Source: Rhizophagus irregularis
Lineage: Eukaryota; Glomeromycota; Glomeromycetes; Glomerales; Glomeraceae
NCBI RefSeq assembly: GCF_026210795.1
Contig: NC_089444.1
Location: 2,346,501 to 2,410,500, forward strand
Direction of reading: 5' to 3'
Length of the DNA stretch: 64,000 bases
The position numbers were made by a program, and so were the translations under genes. Positions 1-13,834 of the stretch are shown one piece after another (position 1 is the stretch's first letter; every line of letters starts with the position of its first letter). The notes under the pieces were generated by a model. It searched no databases, was not told the DNA's origin, and worked only from the letters and a program-made list of their open reading frames with translations.

Positions 1-1067
1 TTCTTGAGATTTGCTTTTGCTAGAACTAAGTTAAAGCTCAAATCGGCAATAGCTGTATCCATGTCCCGAGAGCCCAAATTATTTTCGGTGTTCAACGAGA
101 AGTAAATTCCATATGCTCTACAAAGTAATTCATATAAGGAACGGGTTTTTCCAGATCTAGAACAAAAAAAAGGGAAAAAGAAGGAAGTCATTCATTTGCC
201 TTCGCCCATTAAGCCACAATGATTCTTATTCTTACCCGGAAGTGCCTATTAAAAAGAGCTAATTTTGTTCCATAACCTTTTTAAGTAGTGTAGAAATCAT
301 ATCTTCATGGATGTAACTTTCATTGTCAGAGTCCGGTAATGAATGCAAAATGAAAGAAGGTCTTTTATTAATCACAGGAATTCCAGATGCATTAATACTA
401 TCTTTATATATGTGGTTTGAAACTCTAAATTCTTCCAGTTCGATTTTTTTGATCAGTTTGTCCTTCAATTTTGTCCAGTGAGACTCCGCATTTGTTAATA
501 CTTCATCTTTGTTTTCAAATACTTTTGATGGAATAAAGCTTTGTTAGAAAGTTTTTTGACATCGTTCCAATAGATACTCGAAGTTATTTAACGAGAAATA
601 CAGTACCTTGCGTAATGCCTCGCGAAGGACCTGCTTTAACGCGAGAGAAAAAATGACGTCAGATCAAATACGATGAGATAACGCGTTCTTGTTCGAGAGG
701 TAAAACGTTGGGAGACACTAGAGGAGGTTGCACGACTATGTGGATGATTTCATCCAGAAACTCATATCCGACTGGAAATTCCTTTAAAAACTTTGTACTT
801 GATTTCAACTCATCACTAAGTTCAATGTTTTCATAAAGTTTCTTGTTAAGTTCCTTCAATGCCTGATTATCTTCATCAAGAGGAGTTACAAACTTCCTTA
901 GTTTCAGTTCATTGGCTTTGTTGTTGTTGGGCCTATCAGTTTTTTAATATGCCCAAAATTTAACTTTTTAAGGCTGACATCAAGACCATTATATTGCCGA
1001 TGTCAACCGGAATTGCACTATAAACAGGTGTGCCTAGAACGTAGCAAAATAACGTAATTTCGGCCAT
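1..1067 (-). pseudogene. Crinkler-type (CRN) N-terminus with P-loop NTPase, decayed and cut by window edge
   Basis: Read on the minus strand. The ATG at 1067-1065 opens with MAEITLFCYVLGTPVYSAIP, the start typical of Crinkler proteins in arbuscular mycorrhizal fungi. A segment at 659-859 ends in IHIVVQPP, the usual end of that N-terminal domain. A segment at 259-468 contains NKRPSFILHSLPD. A Walker A loop GTSGSGKT follows, split by an intron (157-235; GTAAGA donor, TTCTAG acceptor), and then a TRSLYELLCRAYGIYF stretch continues off the window. Damage: the first frame stops soon after the N-terminus, a TGA lies at 659, at least one frameshift lies between 469 and 658, and an in-frame TAG at 259-261 lies just before the P-loop. 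In oomycetes CRNs are secreted effectors; the role in symbiotic fungi is unclear. The family call is firm and the pseudogene call likely. Confidence 0.8.
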
Positions 1068-1523
1068 ATATCTATTAGGTAGGGAATTTTCCTCGAATCT
1101 AGTTTGTACCCTGAACGGCGAAAGTATTCGAGATCGCGAAGAGTAGCTTGATATTTTGTTTATATGTCATGTATATATATATTATATATATTTTCATAAA
1201 TGGTTGTTGAATAATTATTACGAGCTGTGAGTCAGCGATGTTCAAGGATCTGAAAAAAAATTTTCAATAGAAAATCTCACAATGTCACATGCGGGTGCTG
1301 ATCAAAATAATCAGGTGTTTTTTCTCTGAGCTTAGGTTCTTATTAGGCGGCGAACATAAACTTTCTTCATCACCTTTATAATATTTCCTTAGTTTCTAGT
1401 TTCTTTACAATATAATTTAAGTAATTATGTTTAATACCTTTAAAGATGGATTACTATATCTTTAGAATATAATTTAATTAATTTAATTAATTATATTATT
1501 AATTATGTTTCATACCTTTTAAG
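1068..1523. other. AT-rich spacer with a short direct duplication
   Basis: No gene seen. About 33 bases around 1,421-1,455 (a TTATGTTTNATACC block followed by GATGGATTACT) recur at 1,501-1,533, directly in front of the transposase remnant. Confidence 0.5.
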
Positions 1524-2836
1524 ATGGATTACTGTATTAATTCTACTCTTTGTGACCATTTGAGAAAAACATCACGGCATCCAATTTTCATGACTCTTGG
1601 AAATATTCCCTTAGCACGTCACAACAAAATTGATGCTAAAATTTTACTTGGTTATATACCAAATCTTGAATCTTACAATGTATCTGAAAAACAATCAACC
1701 AAGTTTCGTATAGCAATACGCAAACTTTTTCATCATGCTCTTGCAACTTTATTAAAACCTTTGAAAATTATAAGCAATACTGGTATTCATCTGTATGTCA
1801 ATGATAGTATCAGATGGTTTTATCCATTACTAGCACTTATAATTTCAGATTGACCTGAAGCTTGTACAATGTGTAATGTCTATGGGACATCAAATTCTTT
1901 ACATCCATGTCATTTTTGCCTCGTAGACCATAATGCAATGAATGATGTATATTAACGAAGAAAACATTAAAATTCGTAATGAAAATGATACTAAAGATGC
2001 TTTGCGCCATGGTAATGGTAAGCAAATCTCAGTATATAATATAAGAAGTGCTTTATGGAAACAACCGTGAGTAACTCAATTTTGAAATTAACTTTGGTTT
2101 AAACTTTGGATAATAAAATTTATGCATGTATTTATTTATTTTTACAACAGATTTTTTGACATTTATACGTGTGCCACAGATCGCATGCATCATGCAGATC
2201 TTGGTCTTTATCATTTGGAAATTGATCAAATTTTCAATACCAATTACGATCCACGATTGAATTATTAGATTTAAAATATGGAAGCGGTCCAATAAAAATC
2301 CTTGAAAAGCGTCTTTCACAAATTCCTCGTTATCCAAACTTTAAAATTTTTAAAAATGGATTTGAAAGACTTAATCGATTAACCACATCTGAATATCGTT
2401 ATTTAATGAAAATTATGCTGCTTGTCTTGGATGAACTAATATTGGATAAAAAACTTAATAAGAATCTATGCAACCTTTATTTTTTATGGATTGATATGTA
2501 TATGGAGCCACTGACACAAATATACTGAATCTGATCATCTTGAATTTGAGGCAAGTCAAGTTAATTACAAATATTTCAATAAAAATAATATTAATTTTTT
2601 ATTTTTTTTTTTAACAGAAATTAATTATTACATGGAGTGATTATTTATTAAACTAATGTCAAAATTCTCTCCATAAAACTTAAATTTACCTAAATTACAC
2701 AGTCGGTGTTACCATTTAATACCATCAATTCGCCAATTTAGTGCTATTAATGGTTAAACTTATGAATTGTTACATAAAACTAATGTTAAACAGCTGTATC
2801 GTATGACAAATAAATTTATACAAAAATTTTTATAAT
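1524..2836 (+). pseudogene. Plavaka-type (CACTA-like) DNA transposase remnant
   Basis: The first block (1,524-1,853) contains HPIFMTLGNIPLARHNK and GIHLYVNDSIRWFYP, blocks I associate with fungal Plavaka transposases. A TGA at 1,851-1,853 stands where family members have Trp (SDW-PEAC). Past it the same frame continues with a CxxC..HPCHFC zinc-binding-like stretch. An intron at 2,067-2,150 joins ALWKQP to FFDIYTCATDRMHHADLGL, the conserved DRMHHADLG block. A frameshift near 2,265 is followed by PRYPNFKIFKNGFERL and EYRYLMK, and a last piece near 2,700-2,830 (KLHSRCYHLIPSIRQF, then a TAA, then TYELLHKTN). Several stops and frameshifts make this inactive. No terminal inverted repeats were found. 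Confidence 0.75.
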
Positions 2837-3260
2837 GACTTTTAAATCAAAATTACACTAGCCCCCTATATAGCATATATTTATTATTAACAATTTTTTT
2901 AGTGCGCACATATTATAATAGTAGAAATCGCTTATAATTAGGCATTACACATATTGGACGAATCTTTTTCTCAAGTATAATAAATAATAGATGATATTGC
3001 ATATAAAAAGATCTGCAAGAACCATTCGCAAATTACATATTTCGATAATACATTTAAATTACCAGTGGTATTTTCATTCATCGGAAACAAACACATTCTC
3101 ATACTAGGATTAAGATGGTACATTTCATGCAGTCACATGATTTTTAACTAAGATCGCTACATAAATCAACCATGTGACACATTAGTATAAAAGTCACGTT
3201 ACCGAAAATTTTCTGGTTAATTTACATCTGATCGGCTTAGAAATCTTTCTAATTGTAATA
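2837..3260. promoter_or_regulatory. Upstream region of the RTP1-like gene
   Basis: AT-rich, no open frame. Presumably holds the promoter of the gene starting at 3,261. I see no specific motif. Confidence 0.3.
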
Positions 3261-6200
3261 ATGGCAATGAAGAACGATTTGAAAACTCTTGATAATAAAC
3301 TTCTTGACTTATTACATAGAGCTCATATTTTAGTAGGAACCACGCAGGAAGAGAGCAAAGGTATTCAATAATTTAGGTTTTTTTGCTTTTCCAAAATAAA
3401 AAAAAGAACTTTTCTTTTACTTATATTTATTATAGACTCTTCAATTCATGAGAAACTAAGTATTAGATTGAGTCAATTTGAATCTTGTATATGTGAAACC
3501 CAAGAAAATGGTTCTGAAATTGCAGCGGAAAATCCATTGGAAACACAAATTCACAAACCAGAAGTTTGTTTTCATGACGAAAATAATATAAGAGGGAATT
3601 TTGTAGCAAAATGTCTGGAAACTTTAGAATCCTTACAATATACTCTTATGGATATTAATGATATTGAAGGTATTATAGGTTAAATTGATTTATTTATTTT
3701 TTTGGCTTCTTTATATTAATTATTTTGTTAATTTTCGTAGAACATAGACAAATCGAAAGTACCAAACCGTTAGAGACTGACCCTGAATTCTTAGGTATTA
3801 GAGATCTAAGACTTGTTCATACAATGTTGGAGATAGTTATAACTTGGGGTGTTTATCCGTGTCTATTACCGGGTGTTGGTGTTCCACTCTCGAGAAGGAC
3901 TAAATCGAGTTATATTCAGAATGGTATTGACTTTAGTAGTGTATGTTTATGAATTTATAGATGATACTTATTTGCTAAATTTAAATTTTTCAGAACTTTT
4001 GCAAGATTTAACTACTGAAGAAAATAAATCTAATAACATGGCATCATCGTATTCACTGTACAGTCAATTATATAAGTTTATGAGATCCTTAACAAATATT
4101 ATGCTTTCTAATTCAAGTAAATCAAGGATATATACTTCCGTATCATCTATTTTATTCTCAAAATACCTCGCAGATATTTACGGGGCATTATTACAGTTGG
4201 CTTATGGCCCTTTACCAATAAAGCAAACCGTGGCGGTTACTCCTCATAATGATGACAACAATGAACTAGAGAGGATACATAAAGAAAGTGTGGGGATGTT
4301 TCGCAAAGTTTTCCAAAGGTAAGCTTATTCTTTATCATAGGATAAATAATTATAATTTAACCTTCTGTATTAAATTGTTTTAGTGCTGATTCATTCCAAT
4401 CTCTGGAAGCTTTGACTGTACTATTGGGATCCTCTCCACTTCATCCATCACCCAAATGGTTTAAAAGTGTCTGTGGAAGATTTTTATCGCAGATTTTGTT
4501 ACGTCCAAGTGGAATAAGAGATGTGATGGAATTTATGATTGGAGGTGAAAACGAAGGTTATTGTCAAATCTCTTTAAATCAATTATTTATTTCGAAATTA
4601 TTAAATCATTTTTTTTTTTGTTTATAGTTAACTTAGCTAAATTGGAAACAATCTCCAAATTAATACTGTCTGTTCCAAGTCAAGTAAAATCTGTAGAAGT
4701 GAGTCTTAAAATCTCAAATAACTTTACGTATAATTTATATTTAACAGATCGTTCTTTCTTCTTTATTAGCAATATTTTTCAGTAGTATGTCCGCAATTAC
4801 TTTCTTTAGTTCAATCAATTTTAAACCCTTCAGGAAGTTCTAAATCAGCAACACCAGCAATTGCTAGTGTTGCTTCCTTTACTATCATAAGAATGACCAA
4901 TAAATACCCAGAATTAAGTAAAAAATTCATAATAACCAAGATTTTTGATTCATTATGGAAATGGTGGGGTATCACTTCAGAAGAGTATAATAAAATTATC
5001 GGAAACAGTTCTACCGTCACGTCATCTGAGCTTGATCCATTGATAATGAATGAACAAACATTACAAACCACCATAACTGTAATACATCGAATTCTAGTTG
5101 GCAGTGAACCAGTTCCTGACTTGATACAAATTTTTTTAGAGGATGCGATAGCTCCTTTATATCATTTATATGATTTTACTTGTTCTTCAAAATCTCATTT
5201 GAAAGATACTATTTTTGATATTTTATTATCATATTTTAAAATTGTATCAGTGAGTGAAGGTATTACAGCATTGAAACAAATTGTATTTAGGAAGAATAAA
5301 AAATGGAAAGCTCCTACTATAGGAGAAATTGGGGAAGTGTATTTTGCTCCTGGATCTTCTGGCGGGGTGGTAATGAGATTACGATTGTAAGTCTTAAATA
5401 AGTTAATTCGAGATAAATAAGTTGAGGTTATTTCAAATAATAGGCTGATATTTCTTATTTCTTTATATTGTAGAAATTCGTTAGATTTATCCGATATGAC
5501 CACCTCAATTGACGTTGATGTTTTTATAGATTTCCTGAAAGCAATCGCGAATAAAGAATTATCTGGAGATTTTTTTATGTATTTACTCTCGGAATATACT
5601 TCTTCATTAGCTCAACAACAAAATTATTCACATAAAATAGATTCAAGACGGTATGTGTACAAGTTATCATTTTGTTATTTTATCATCAAATTATTCAGAT
5701 ATTTACTGTATCATTATTTATTATAGTATCTTTACATTGCTTCATCTTGTTTTAGCAATGATTGATGGTCTTGGTTCATCTATTTTACAGAAACCTGGGC
5801 AAATGATTTCATTTGTTAATAATGTATTGGAAAGTTATCATCAAAAAGGTGCCAATACGGAGAAAGAAAAAAAAGGTATAAATAATTCTGGTATATTAGG
5901 TGAATTAGGTAACATTGTAAATGATGAAGATGTTGATGGTGAAGTCTCTGTTGAGAGTGACGATGATGATGAAGAGTTATTATCTTTAGCTTTGATGCTT
6001 TTATCATCGTTGTTGCAAGGTAGTGATCTTTTAAGTTAATCAAATGTTGGAATTATTTGCAATCTAATTAATTATTCAAGATCCTATTAATTATTCAAAA
6101 TTAAATGATTTTTTTTAGAACATAAAAATCTTTCAATTCAGGATTTGCATATTTTGAACCTTGTATTTGATAATCTGGAACCTCTCCAAAATCATTCTTC

Positions 6201-7383
6201 ATCATCAATTCAATCATTAGCACGTAATCTTCGTCTGACAATTTCAGCACGCAGTGCATCTAGATCATCATTACTTAATTCGGAAGAATCTATACAACGA
6301 CAAGAATCACTAAAAAAATATCAAGAAGCTATGGATGCATTACAAGATGAGATATTACCTATAAAAGCTCGTGGGATTGTAATACTTAAAGAAATGGTGC
6401 TTGAAAAAGATCCATTAATGAATGAAGATGTTAATTTGAATAGGGTATTGGATATCTTCATACAAATGATTCAAGATGAAGAAAGGTACTTTTATTTATT
6501 TATTTATTTATTTATTTATTTTATGTAGATCATTATTAATATTGCAACTCTTATTATAATAATCTTAATAGTTTTATTTATTTGAATGCCGTCAAAGGAT
6601 TATCTTCATTAACGGATATTCATGGAGAAAAAATCATGCGAAAACTAATGACAATTTACTCAAACAATAATCAAAAGATTGATAATCGACTACGTATTGG
6701 TGAAGCAATATTGCAAACTATTCAAAGATGCGGAGAAGCGCTTGGAAAATATAGTATGTTGAAATAAATTAGAAAAAAAAAAAAAAAAAATTTTAAAAAA
6801 AAATTATATATTAAAAATTTTTTTATTTATGAATTGTAGTTACAACCATTCTTCCGCCACTCTTGCATGTTCTCAACAAAGATCAAAATGTAAATCTACG
6901 TGTATCTGCTTTGAGTATAATTGGATGCGCTTGTGAAACTTCTCCGTTAGCTCTAACCACATTTTTTAGAGATGTTGTGGATTGGGTTTTAAATATTTTG
7001 GATGTTCAAAAGGAAGTTGAAGTTAGAAGAGGTGCGGTTCAAATGTTTTATTTGGTTCATTCAATTTTTTATATCAAGCAGCTTTAACCTCAAATTTCTT
7101 TCCTATGACACTAAATCGATATTTTCATGGATATGATCTTTGTATATTTTATTCTGTTTTTGTTACAGCATCAATTGTACTACTAATATCTTTATTTCGT
7201 GGTTTAGCTTCACATTCACAAAGTATATATTTAATTCCATCAGACTTATTGCAAAGGACTTATCGTACTTTACAATATATAGAAGAAATAGACAAAGATG
7301 AATTAACTAGGTATCATGCTCGAATAGGAATTAGTGATTTGGATATTACTTCTCAAGGAGAATTATTTGGGAAAGTGGATTAA
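3261..7383 (+). CDS. RTP1: RTP1/TANGO6-like HEAT-repeat protein (RNA polymerase II nuclear import/assembly)
   Basis: Thirteen exons: 3261-3360, 3436-3669, 3741-3938, 3994-4318, 4384-4556, 4628-4698, 4770-5386, 5474-5650, 5727-6019, 6119-6485, 6572-6753, 6840-7031, 7169-7383. Together they give 3,144 nt, an open 1,047-residue frame, close to the usual size of RTP1/TANGO6 (about 1,000-1,100). The C-terminal third carries the family blocks: IKARGIVILKEMV, SFIYLNAVKGLSSL, RIGEAILQTIQRCGE, VNLRVSALSIIGCACE and EVRRASIVLLISLFRGL, matching the RTP1_C1/C2 helical-repeat regions. The yeast protein escorts RNA polymerase II subunits to the nucleus; human TANGO6 is linked to secretory organisation. Exon 9 has an acidic run (EDVDGEVSVESDDDDEE). 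The donor of exon 3 is ambiguous (GTGTAT at 3939 or GTAGTG at 3936), and the exon 12 donor GTGCGG is weak. No lesions seen. Confidence 0.88.
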
Positions 7384-9978
7384 TCAAGTAATGTTTCTCG
7401 GGATTGTATAATGATTTTAAGAAACAGGATAAGAGGCATTTAATTTAGTATTGTTGAAATCAGGAATTGTCAAAAAAAAAATAAATAAGAAAGTTGATCT
7501 ATTAAGTATTCCTGTAATGATCGAATGAATACAGCATAAAATCATCGTTGGATACTTCGAAGATATTAGCTAAAGTAATCATAATGAATTGTAATAATAA
7601 AGATCTTTAATTTAAATAAAAGTTTTTGATCTAATTTAAATAATTTATTTACGTTTACGTTGCACTTGATTTATTTATTCTAAATTTTTCCGAAAAAATA
7701 AATTTTCGATTGAATTAAAAAATTAGTAGTAAAATGGATTGATTAAAAAATCATGTCCAATTCTTTCTTTACACGTGATTATTTATTAAAAAAATTTGAA
7801 AACAACCGGTGAGATTTCATTCATTGATTTATTAAAAAAATTTAACAATCGTAAACTGTGTTATTGAATTTATCTTTGAAGACCCGTATTAAACCATTCA
7901 TTACTATATAAATTTTTTTTAAAACGAAATGACTTGCAGATGAACTTGGAGATTGATTGATGAGTTACAATCTATTTTATCATTTTTATTATCATTAACT
8001 TTAATACTACAACGTGCGCGGGGGGAACATCTAATACATGGTCACATACTGGGTATACATTAGTCTTGATTGTATGACATATATCCCCAAATTAGAATCA
8101 AATAGTATTCAAGGGAAGGCATGCACTCATGTTCAAGGACATTCTTGAAGACCAGCACCAAAACTAACGTAAGGACATAATGAGCTAAGGATTACATAAA
8201 GTCTAATCTTTTATTGGTGGAAAAATTTAATAACATATTCAGTAGTTGTAAAAAGCGTACGTTCTCAAAATTAATAATAATTAAACTAACACCACGTAAT
8301 TGATAAAAAAAAAAATTTTTTTCCTATCATGAACTGGATTTGGATTTTCTGTCCAATTGTAAAGAAGAAATTAATACATATTAAAATTATGTACGTATCC
8401 AATAGTAATTTAATAACACTTCATTGACTAACATCTGATAACTCTGATTCAGTTTTATTTTTTCTGTTCGAATATATCGGCCCGATAATCAAATTTGTTC
8501 CTATCATATCGGCTGATTGGAAAAATCAAGCCAATTAATATTTAAGCTCAGTTGATGAGTTCATTATATAACTGATGGGTTACTTATTATCATTAGTGTG
8601 GGAGGCTTTTCTGATCAGCCGAATGTACATTTACTAGAATCCAATGAAACATTTAGAATTAGATACAGTATATGTGTAGAGATGATCAAATTCTTCGCTT
8701 AAATTATCATTTAAATATGATAATCCCTAAAAGAATACTGGTTCGAATTTAAAAAATCGGATGCTTTGCAGATAAACATGCTTTTTTGAAAAATTTTCAA
8801 ATGATTCAGACATGATATGTGGGATTAATGATGACGTTCTCGCAGTCCAAATAATACATGATGTTATAGCAAAAGCAAACACTTTTACTGTTTTACAAAG
8901 AAAGGATGAGTCTATAATGTCTGTACCTTTTTTTTTATTTAGAAAATAGAAAAAACATGATGCAGAATTTAGGATATTTTTTTTCATAACTGCATTTTTT
9001 AATTATATTAATATATAAGTCATAATAAACCATTATTCAATTTTAGTGAATAGAAATTAACGCTATACTAAAATACGCGTCCGCAGTAAAAAATCATAAA
9101 ACAATAAGTTGATACACATCCGGTTGATGTCCGGTTTATTTGTCCTGATGATCTGATATTTTGTACATCGTATGATACCAGTCGACAAATGAATATTATT
9201 TTTAGCACACATTTTGTATTTTGTGATATATCAGATAACTGTCAATATTCATGAACTACAAGTATAACTGATATTAGGATCAGAGTTTATTCCTTTTTTT
9301 ACTTCAAATCATAAAAAAATTAGAAGATTAAGTTTGAGTAATCGAGAATCAAACCCCGATTAAATCACATTCTACATATGTTAATTTTTTAAATTCATAT
9401 GATCAATAGAATTTGTGTACCCGATTCCCCGGATCCAATTATATCCGATTTTTTTCCTTTCAGGTTTCTTTGATTTTCTTATCATAAAGCTTACGTTATT
9501 TCAATAACGACTTAAAAAAAAAAATCGATATAACAAAGAACAATATTTTTTTTTTTATTTTTTTATAATTTGTAATTCCCCTTATTTCATGTATGAATAA
9601 TCAAATATGGAAATTTTACAATTAGAATAAGTTACAAAGAAATTACGCAATATTATTCAAGTACGGTTACAGAAAAGTTACTAGTAGAGACATAATGAAC
9701 TTTATTTAAACTTGATTTGATTAAAATAGTAACCATTTTATATTATGCATCCATTTTTCAATTATTCTATTTTGATGAACTTTTTAGGTATAATGTTTTT
9801 AATTTCTTTGTATGTCAATATTACATAAGCTACCTAAATTGTTTAAGTCATCGTCATTACGTAAAAATGAAGGAAACAATCCTATTTTTTATTCCATATA
9901 AATATAAAATTTTAATATTATTTTTTTCTCTTCATTCTTTTCATATTTTTTTTTTTATTTTTTTTTAAAAAAGAAGAT
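7384..9978. other. Intergenic spacer
   Basis: About 2.6 kb of AT-rich sequence between two plus-strand genes. AATAAA-like signals follow the RTP1-like stop (near 7,613). I see no supported gene, RNA or repeat; the short open frames here lack codon structure. Confidence 0.4.
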
Positions 9979-11845
9979 ATGAATATCATGGCAAATTTTA
10001 ATATAATTATACCATTTACATTTATAACAAAAAAATTTAATTCTAGACATTCTTCATCATTATTACAAATAATGAGAAATTTTAATCATTCTTCAATATT
10101 ACGATCACAAGAATATTATTTAGTAAAATCTCATCATGGAGAAAATTATCGTTTACATTTATCTAAATCAAGGCATTTAGTGGGAATAAGGTATGTATGA
10201 TATATTTATGAATAAAAAAAAAATTATTCTTTCGAGAACTGTAATAATTTCTTTTTTTTTAAAAAAAAAAAGGTCAACGAGAGGGATTAGAGAATTAAAT
10301 GAAGATAGATATCAAGCTATGGTTTTAAAACTTTCTGATGATAGAAAAAATCTAAAAGATGATATTATTGTTAATCAACCAATTTTAGATGTTAAAAATA
10401 TAGAAAATCCAAAAATTAATGGAGAAGAAGCTCAATCAAATCAATCATGTTATTTTGCTGTATTTGATGGGTAAGTCAATTTTTTTTTAAAAAATTATAA
10501 TCTTTTATTTAAAAGAAAAAAATATATCAATTGATTTCTACTTTCTTCGGGAATCGTATCTTAATAGTCATGGAGGCCCTCATTGCGCTGATTATTTAAC
10601 TGCTACTCTACATAAAAATATTGAAGATGTCAAAGCATCTGATGCAGATAATATTATCACATCATTAAGAAGTGTTGGAGGGTAAGATTGAAAAAAGGAA
10701 AAAAATTCTTTTTTTTAAAAAAAAGAAAATATTTGAGATAAAAACATATTTAAAAAAAAATTTTCTTTATAACGATAGATATTTTGTAAGATACAAACCA
10801 GCATCATTGGAATCGTTATTAAGTCCTGAAGTAGCAGATATATCTAAAAAGAGACCAAGTAATCAAAAATCAAGTTTAAGAAAATTTTCTTCTACACCGA
10901 CATCACAACTTTTATCACCTTCCACGTTACAACAACCTTCAACTCAAGCATTATTACCCTCATTATCACCTACCGCATTAGCATCACCATCACCACCACC
11001 GAAAACACTTACAATGGAACAAAGATTATTGTTAGCATTTTTAAAAACTGATAGTGAATTAATGGAAGATAAATCGGTGGGATCAACTGCATCAGTAGCA
11101 TTAATAAAATCTTTAGACAAACTTCCATTTTGGACAAGTAATAGTCTTGAAATTTCAATAGCACATGTTGGTGATACGAAAATTTTACTTTGTGAAGTAG
11201 AAAAAGGAAATTCTGTACCATTAACTTATGATCATCATCCAAGTTCTATCGTAGAAACAGATAGATTAAGAAAATCTGGTGGTTTTATTATAACAGATTC
11301 TTTTGGTTCTGAAATGTATTTAGGTAGATTAGCTAATTCAAGATCTTTCGGTGATTTTAAATTAAAAAGATTTGGCGTTTCTGCTGAACCTGAAATTTCT
11401 ACTCTTAAATTAAGGGGAAAAGATTTTGCTTTCATGGTTTTGGTTTCTGATGGCGTTACTTCCGTATTAAGTAATCAAGAAATCGTTGATTGTGTGAGTA
11501 AATTAAAATAATATTAATATAAATATATTTTTATTAATAATTCTTATCTACTATTTTTTTTTTAGATAAAAAATTATAATGATCCAACTTTAGGAGCATC
11601 AAAACTAGTTGATCTAGCTGAAGAACTTGGATCTGATGATAATATAACAGCTATGGTAAGATATAATAATGTTAAAGTTTTTTTCATTTATAATTATGTT
11701 AATTATGTTTAATCTAAATAATTTTAATTTTTTTTTTTAGGTGGTTAGATTACCTGGATGGGGATCTCCAATGACTGATCAAACAAAGGATTTAAGAGAG
11801 TATCGACTTGTACGTAATTCTACCTTTTTAAATCGTAGAATGTAG
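9979..11845 (+). CDS. PTC6: PP2C-family Ser/Thr phosphatase, mitochondrial PTC6-like
   Basis: Six exons: 9979-10190, 10273-10470, 10568-10681, 10779-11493, 11566-11655, 11741-11845 (1,434 nt, 477 residues). PP2C motifs in order: NEDRY (metal site 1), FDGHGGPHCADYL across the exon 2/3 junction, GGYFVRYKP (typical of the Ptc6 branch), VGSTASVALI, VGDTKILL, DHHPSS, LANSRSFGDF, VSDGVTSVLSNQEIVD and SDDNITAMVVRLPGW. The N-terminus is basic, Ser/Asn-rich and free of acidic residues for about 40 positions, fitting a mitochondrial presequence. A Pro/Ser/Thr-rich, low-complexity insert lies between the GGYF block and the GSTA motif. Yeast Ptc6 is a mitochondrial phosphatase tied to pyruvate dehydrogenase and mitophagy; the same role here is inferred. 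An alternative Met is at 9988. Confidence 0.87.
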
Positions 11846-13472
11846 ATAATTTTTAATTTAAAATCTGTAAAATAAAATATTTTTAAAAAGCATAACTTTA
11901 TTATTAATATAGACATATTTAATTTATGTATTTAATGTGTAAAAAATTAATACATTAAAATGTTGTATAACTATTATTTTATATATATATATAAATATAT
12001 ATAAATATTCTTAATATATGTTTGACATACTTCTAAAAAGCGATTTAAAAATAATTGTTACTGTCACGTTTTTGTAAAATGATTAAATTAGCCTGTACAA
12101 AAATTTTTCTTTATCCTTGTGAAAAGCCACTAAAAAAATTAGCTTTTATGTCATGTGATCTGTAATTCTGATCGGGATTATTTGTTTCTGGCCCACACTA
12201 TTCTGGTTCGCTTTAAAATTCGCGATGAATAAACGTCATCCGGCATACAATTTGGTTAAAAAAAAAATTCTTAGATGCAATTAAATTGATCATTACATTC
12301 AATATTTCAAATTTTCAAATTTGTACGTCCGGTTAATCATTAATGCCAACGTTATCACGTGCAAAACTGCAAATGCATAACTCCTAAATTCGGGCCAGTT
12401 TGTACGTTAATATCATACACCCCACTGTACGTTAAGGACGCCCATTATGAAAAATCACATTATATTTAAGAATTGAAAGAAAAAAAGAATCTATTGTTTG
12501 GTAATTGGTATATTCATGGAAAAATATATTTTATTAATTCAAAAAAAAAAAATTATTTTTATGCAGTATTAAATTATGATGACAAAGTAAAAGATCTATA
12601 TATTGAGTGCTTGGAATTAGTGTTACTCTGAAGGTTACTATGTTTTTTAAAATCGCATTATTGTTCAGTCAACTAAGGAATATTCTGGTATTTTAATATA
12701 TATATTATATATATATATATGATCGTTATTTTTTATAGACATCCAATATTTGAAATCAATATTAGTCTATTCTATTTTTATTGTATTTTACTTTGTTTGA
12801 AAATAAAAATGTATTTAATACAAACTTAGTAGTATAAAGGTGAAACATCAGATTTTAAAAGGCTTTTTATTTAGTACAGATAAAAATTTTCTTTTTATTA
12901 CGATTTTTTATTAAATATTATATTTCATCGGTCATATCTTATAGACCGGGTGGGTATTGTTATATCAACGAAATAATTTCTCAATAAAGTGATTACGCGA
13001 TCCTATTAAAATAATTTATTCAGCTTATTTTACTAAAAAATAATTTATAAAATAAAAAAGAATCACGAAAAACATTTTAAATAAACGTTTCTTTACAGAC
13101 ATTTTGATTATAAAAATTTTCGAAAATTTGCTCTTTGAGGTAGTTAAAATTTTAAAGCAAGAGCACTCTGATCCCAGTACCTATTATTTGACAATAGAGT
13201 TTCAAATAAAGTTTTCTCACATGCTTGATTTTTTAATATGTATACTGTTATCAGAAAGATAAAATTATATTGCCTTATTTGAATAAAGTTACAACTTATC
13301 AATAGTTAGAACTTGCATCATATTAGGCTTTACAAGCATATTTATTTGAATTGTTATATTTAAAATATGTAGTTTGTGTACAATATATTACGTTACGTGA
13401 TAGGGTCGTCATGGAGGTAAAAAGTGATCACATAATATTATAAATATTTCAATGTAATAATTATTACACTAG
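11846..13472. other. Intergenic AT-rich spacer
   Basis: Contains TA dinucleotide runs near 11,975-12,010 and 12,695-12,720. No gene supported. Confidence 0.4.
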
Positions 13473-13834
13473 GGAACGGTAACCGTTGGGAATCCGGAGC
13501 GAAAAGCGAAATTGTTAACCTTAATTAAACACAGGTAATTCGAATAAAAAAAATATAGACCAGTCCTCATACCGGTTTTCATATGATAAATGATTTTTAT
13601 ATTAAATTTAAAGCTAAAAAAATTTTTTTATTTGCAAAAAAAAAAGAAAAAAGACCGATCATATATTAAAAAAAATATCAAATAAACAATTTTTGTTCTA
13701 TTTTTATCACATGTAACCGAAAGAATCAATACGAATGGATGGCCATCGACTCATACAGTGAGCGGGTTGACAACGGGACATTTGTGAAGCCGACACGAAT
13801 AGTATATAGTCCTTCGCTTCGCTCCGGACTAATA
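13473..13834. repeat. Element bounded by inverted GTCCGRAGCG-type motifs, copy 1
   Basis: Left side has ACCGTTGG followed by TCCGGAGCGAAAAGCG (13,493-13,508). The right side, reverse-complemented, reads TCCGGAGCGAAGCG (13,811-13,830). These GC-rich islands stand out in AT-rich DNA, and the same pairing occurs at 18.9-19.2 kb and 23.0-23.6 kb. Exact ends unknown. Confidence 0.45.

Noticed and set aside
3849-3990. Frame reading through the third intron of the RTP1-like gene
   Set aside because: The sequence is in a different frame from exon 3 and is the intron plus exon shadow; the spliced model keeps one frame for all 13 exons.
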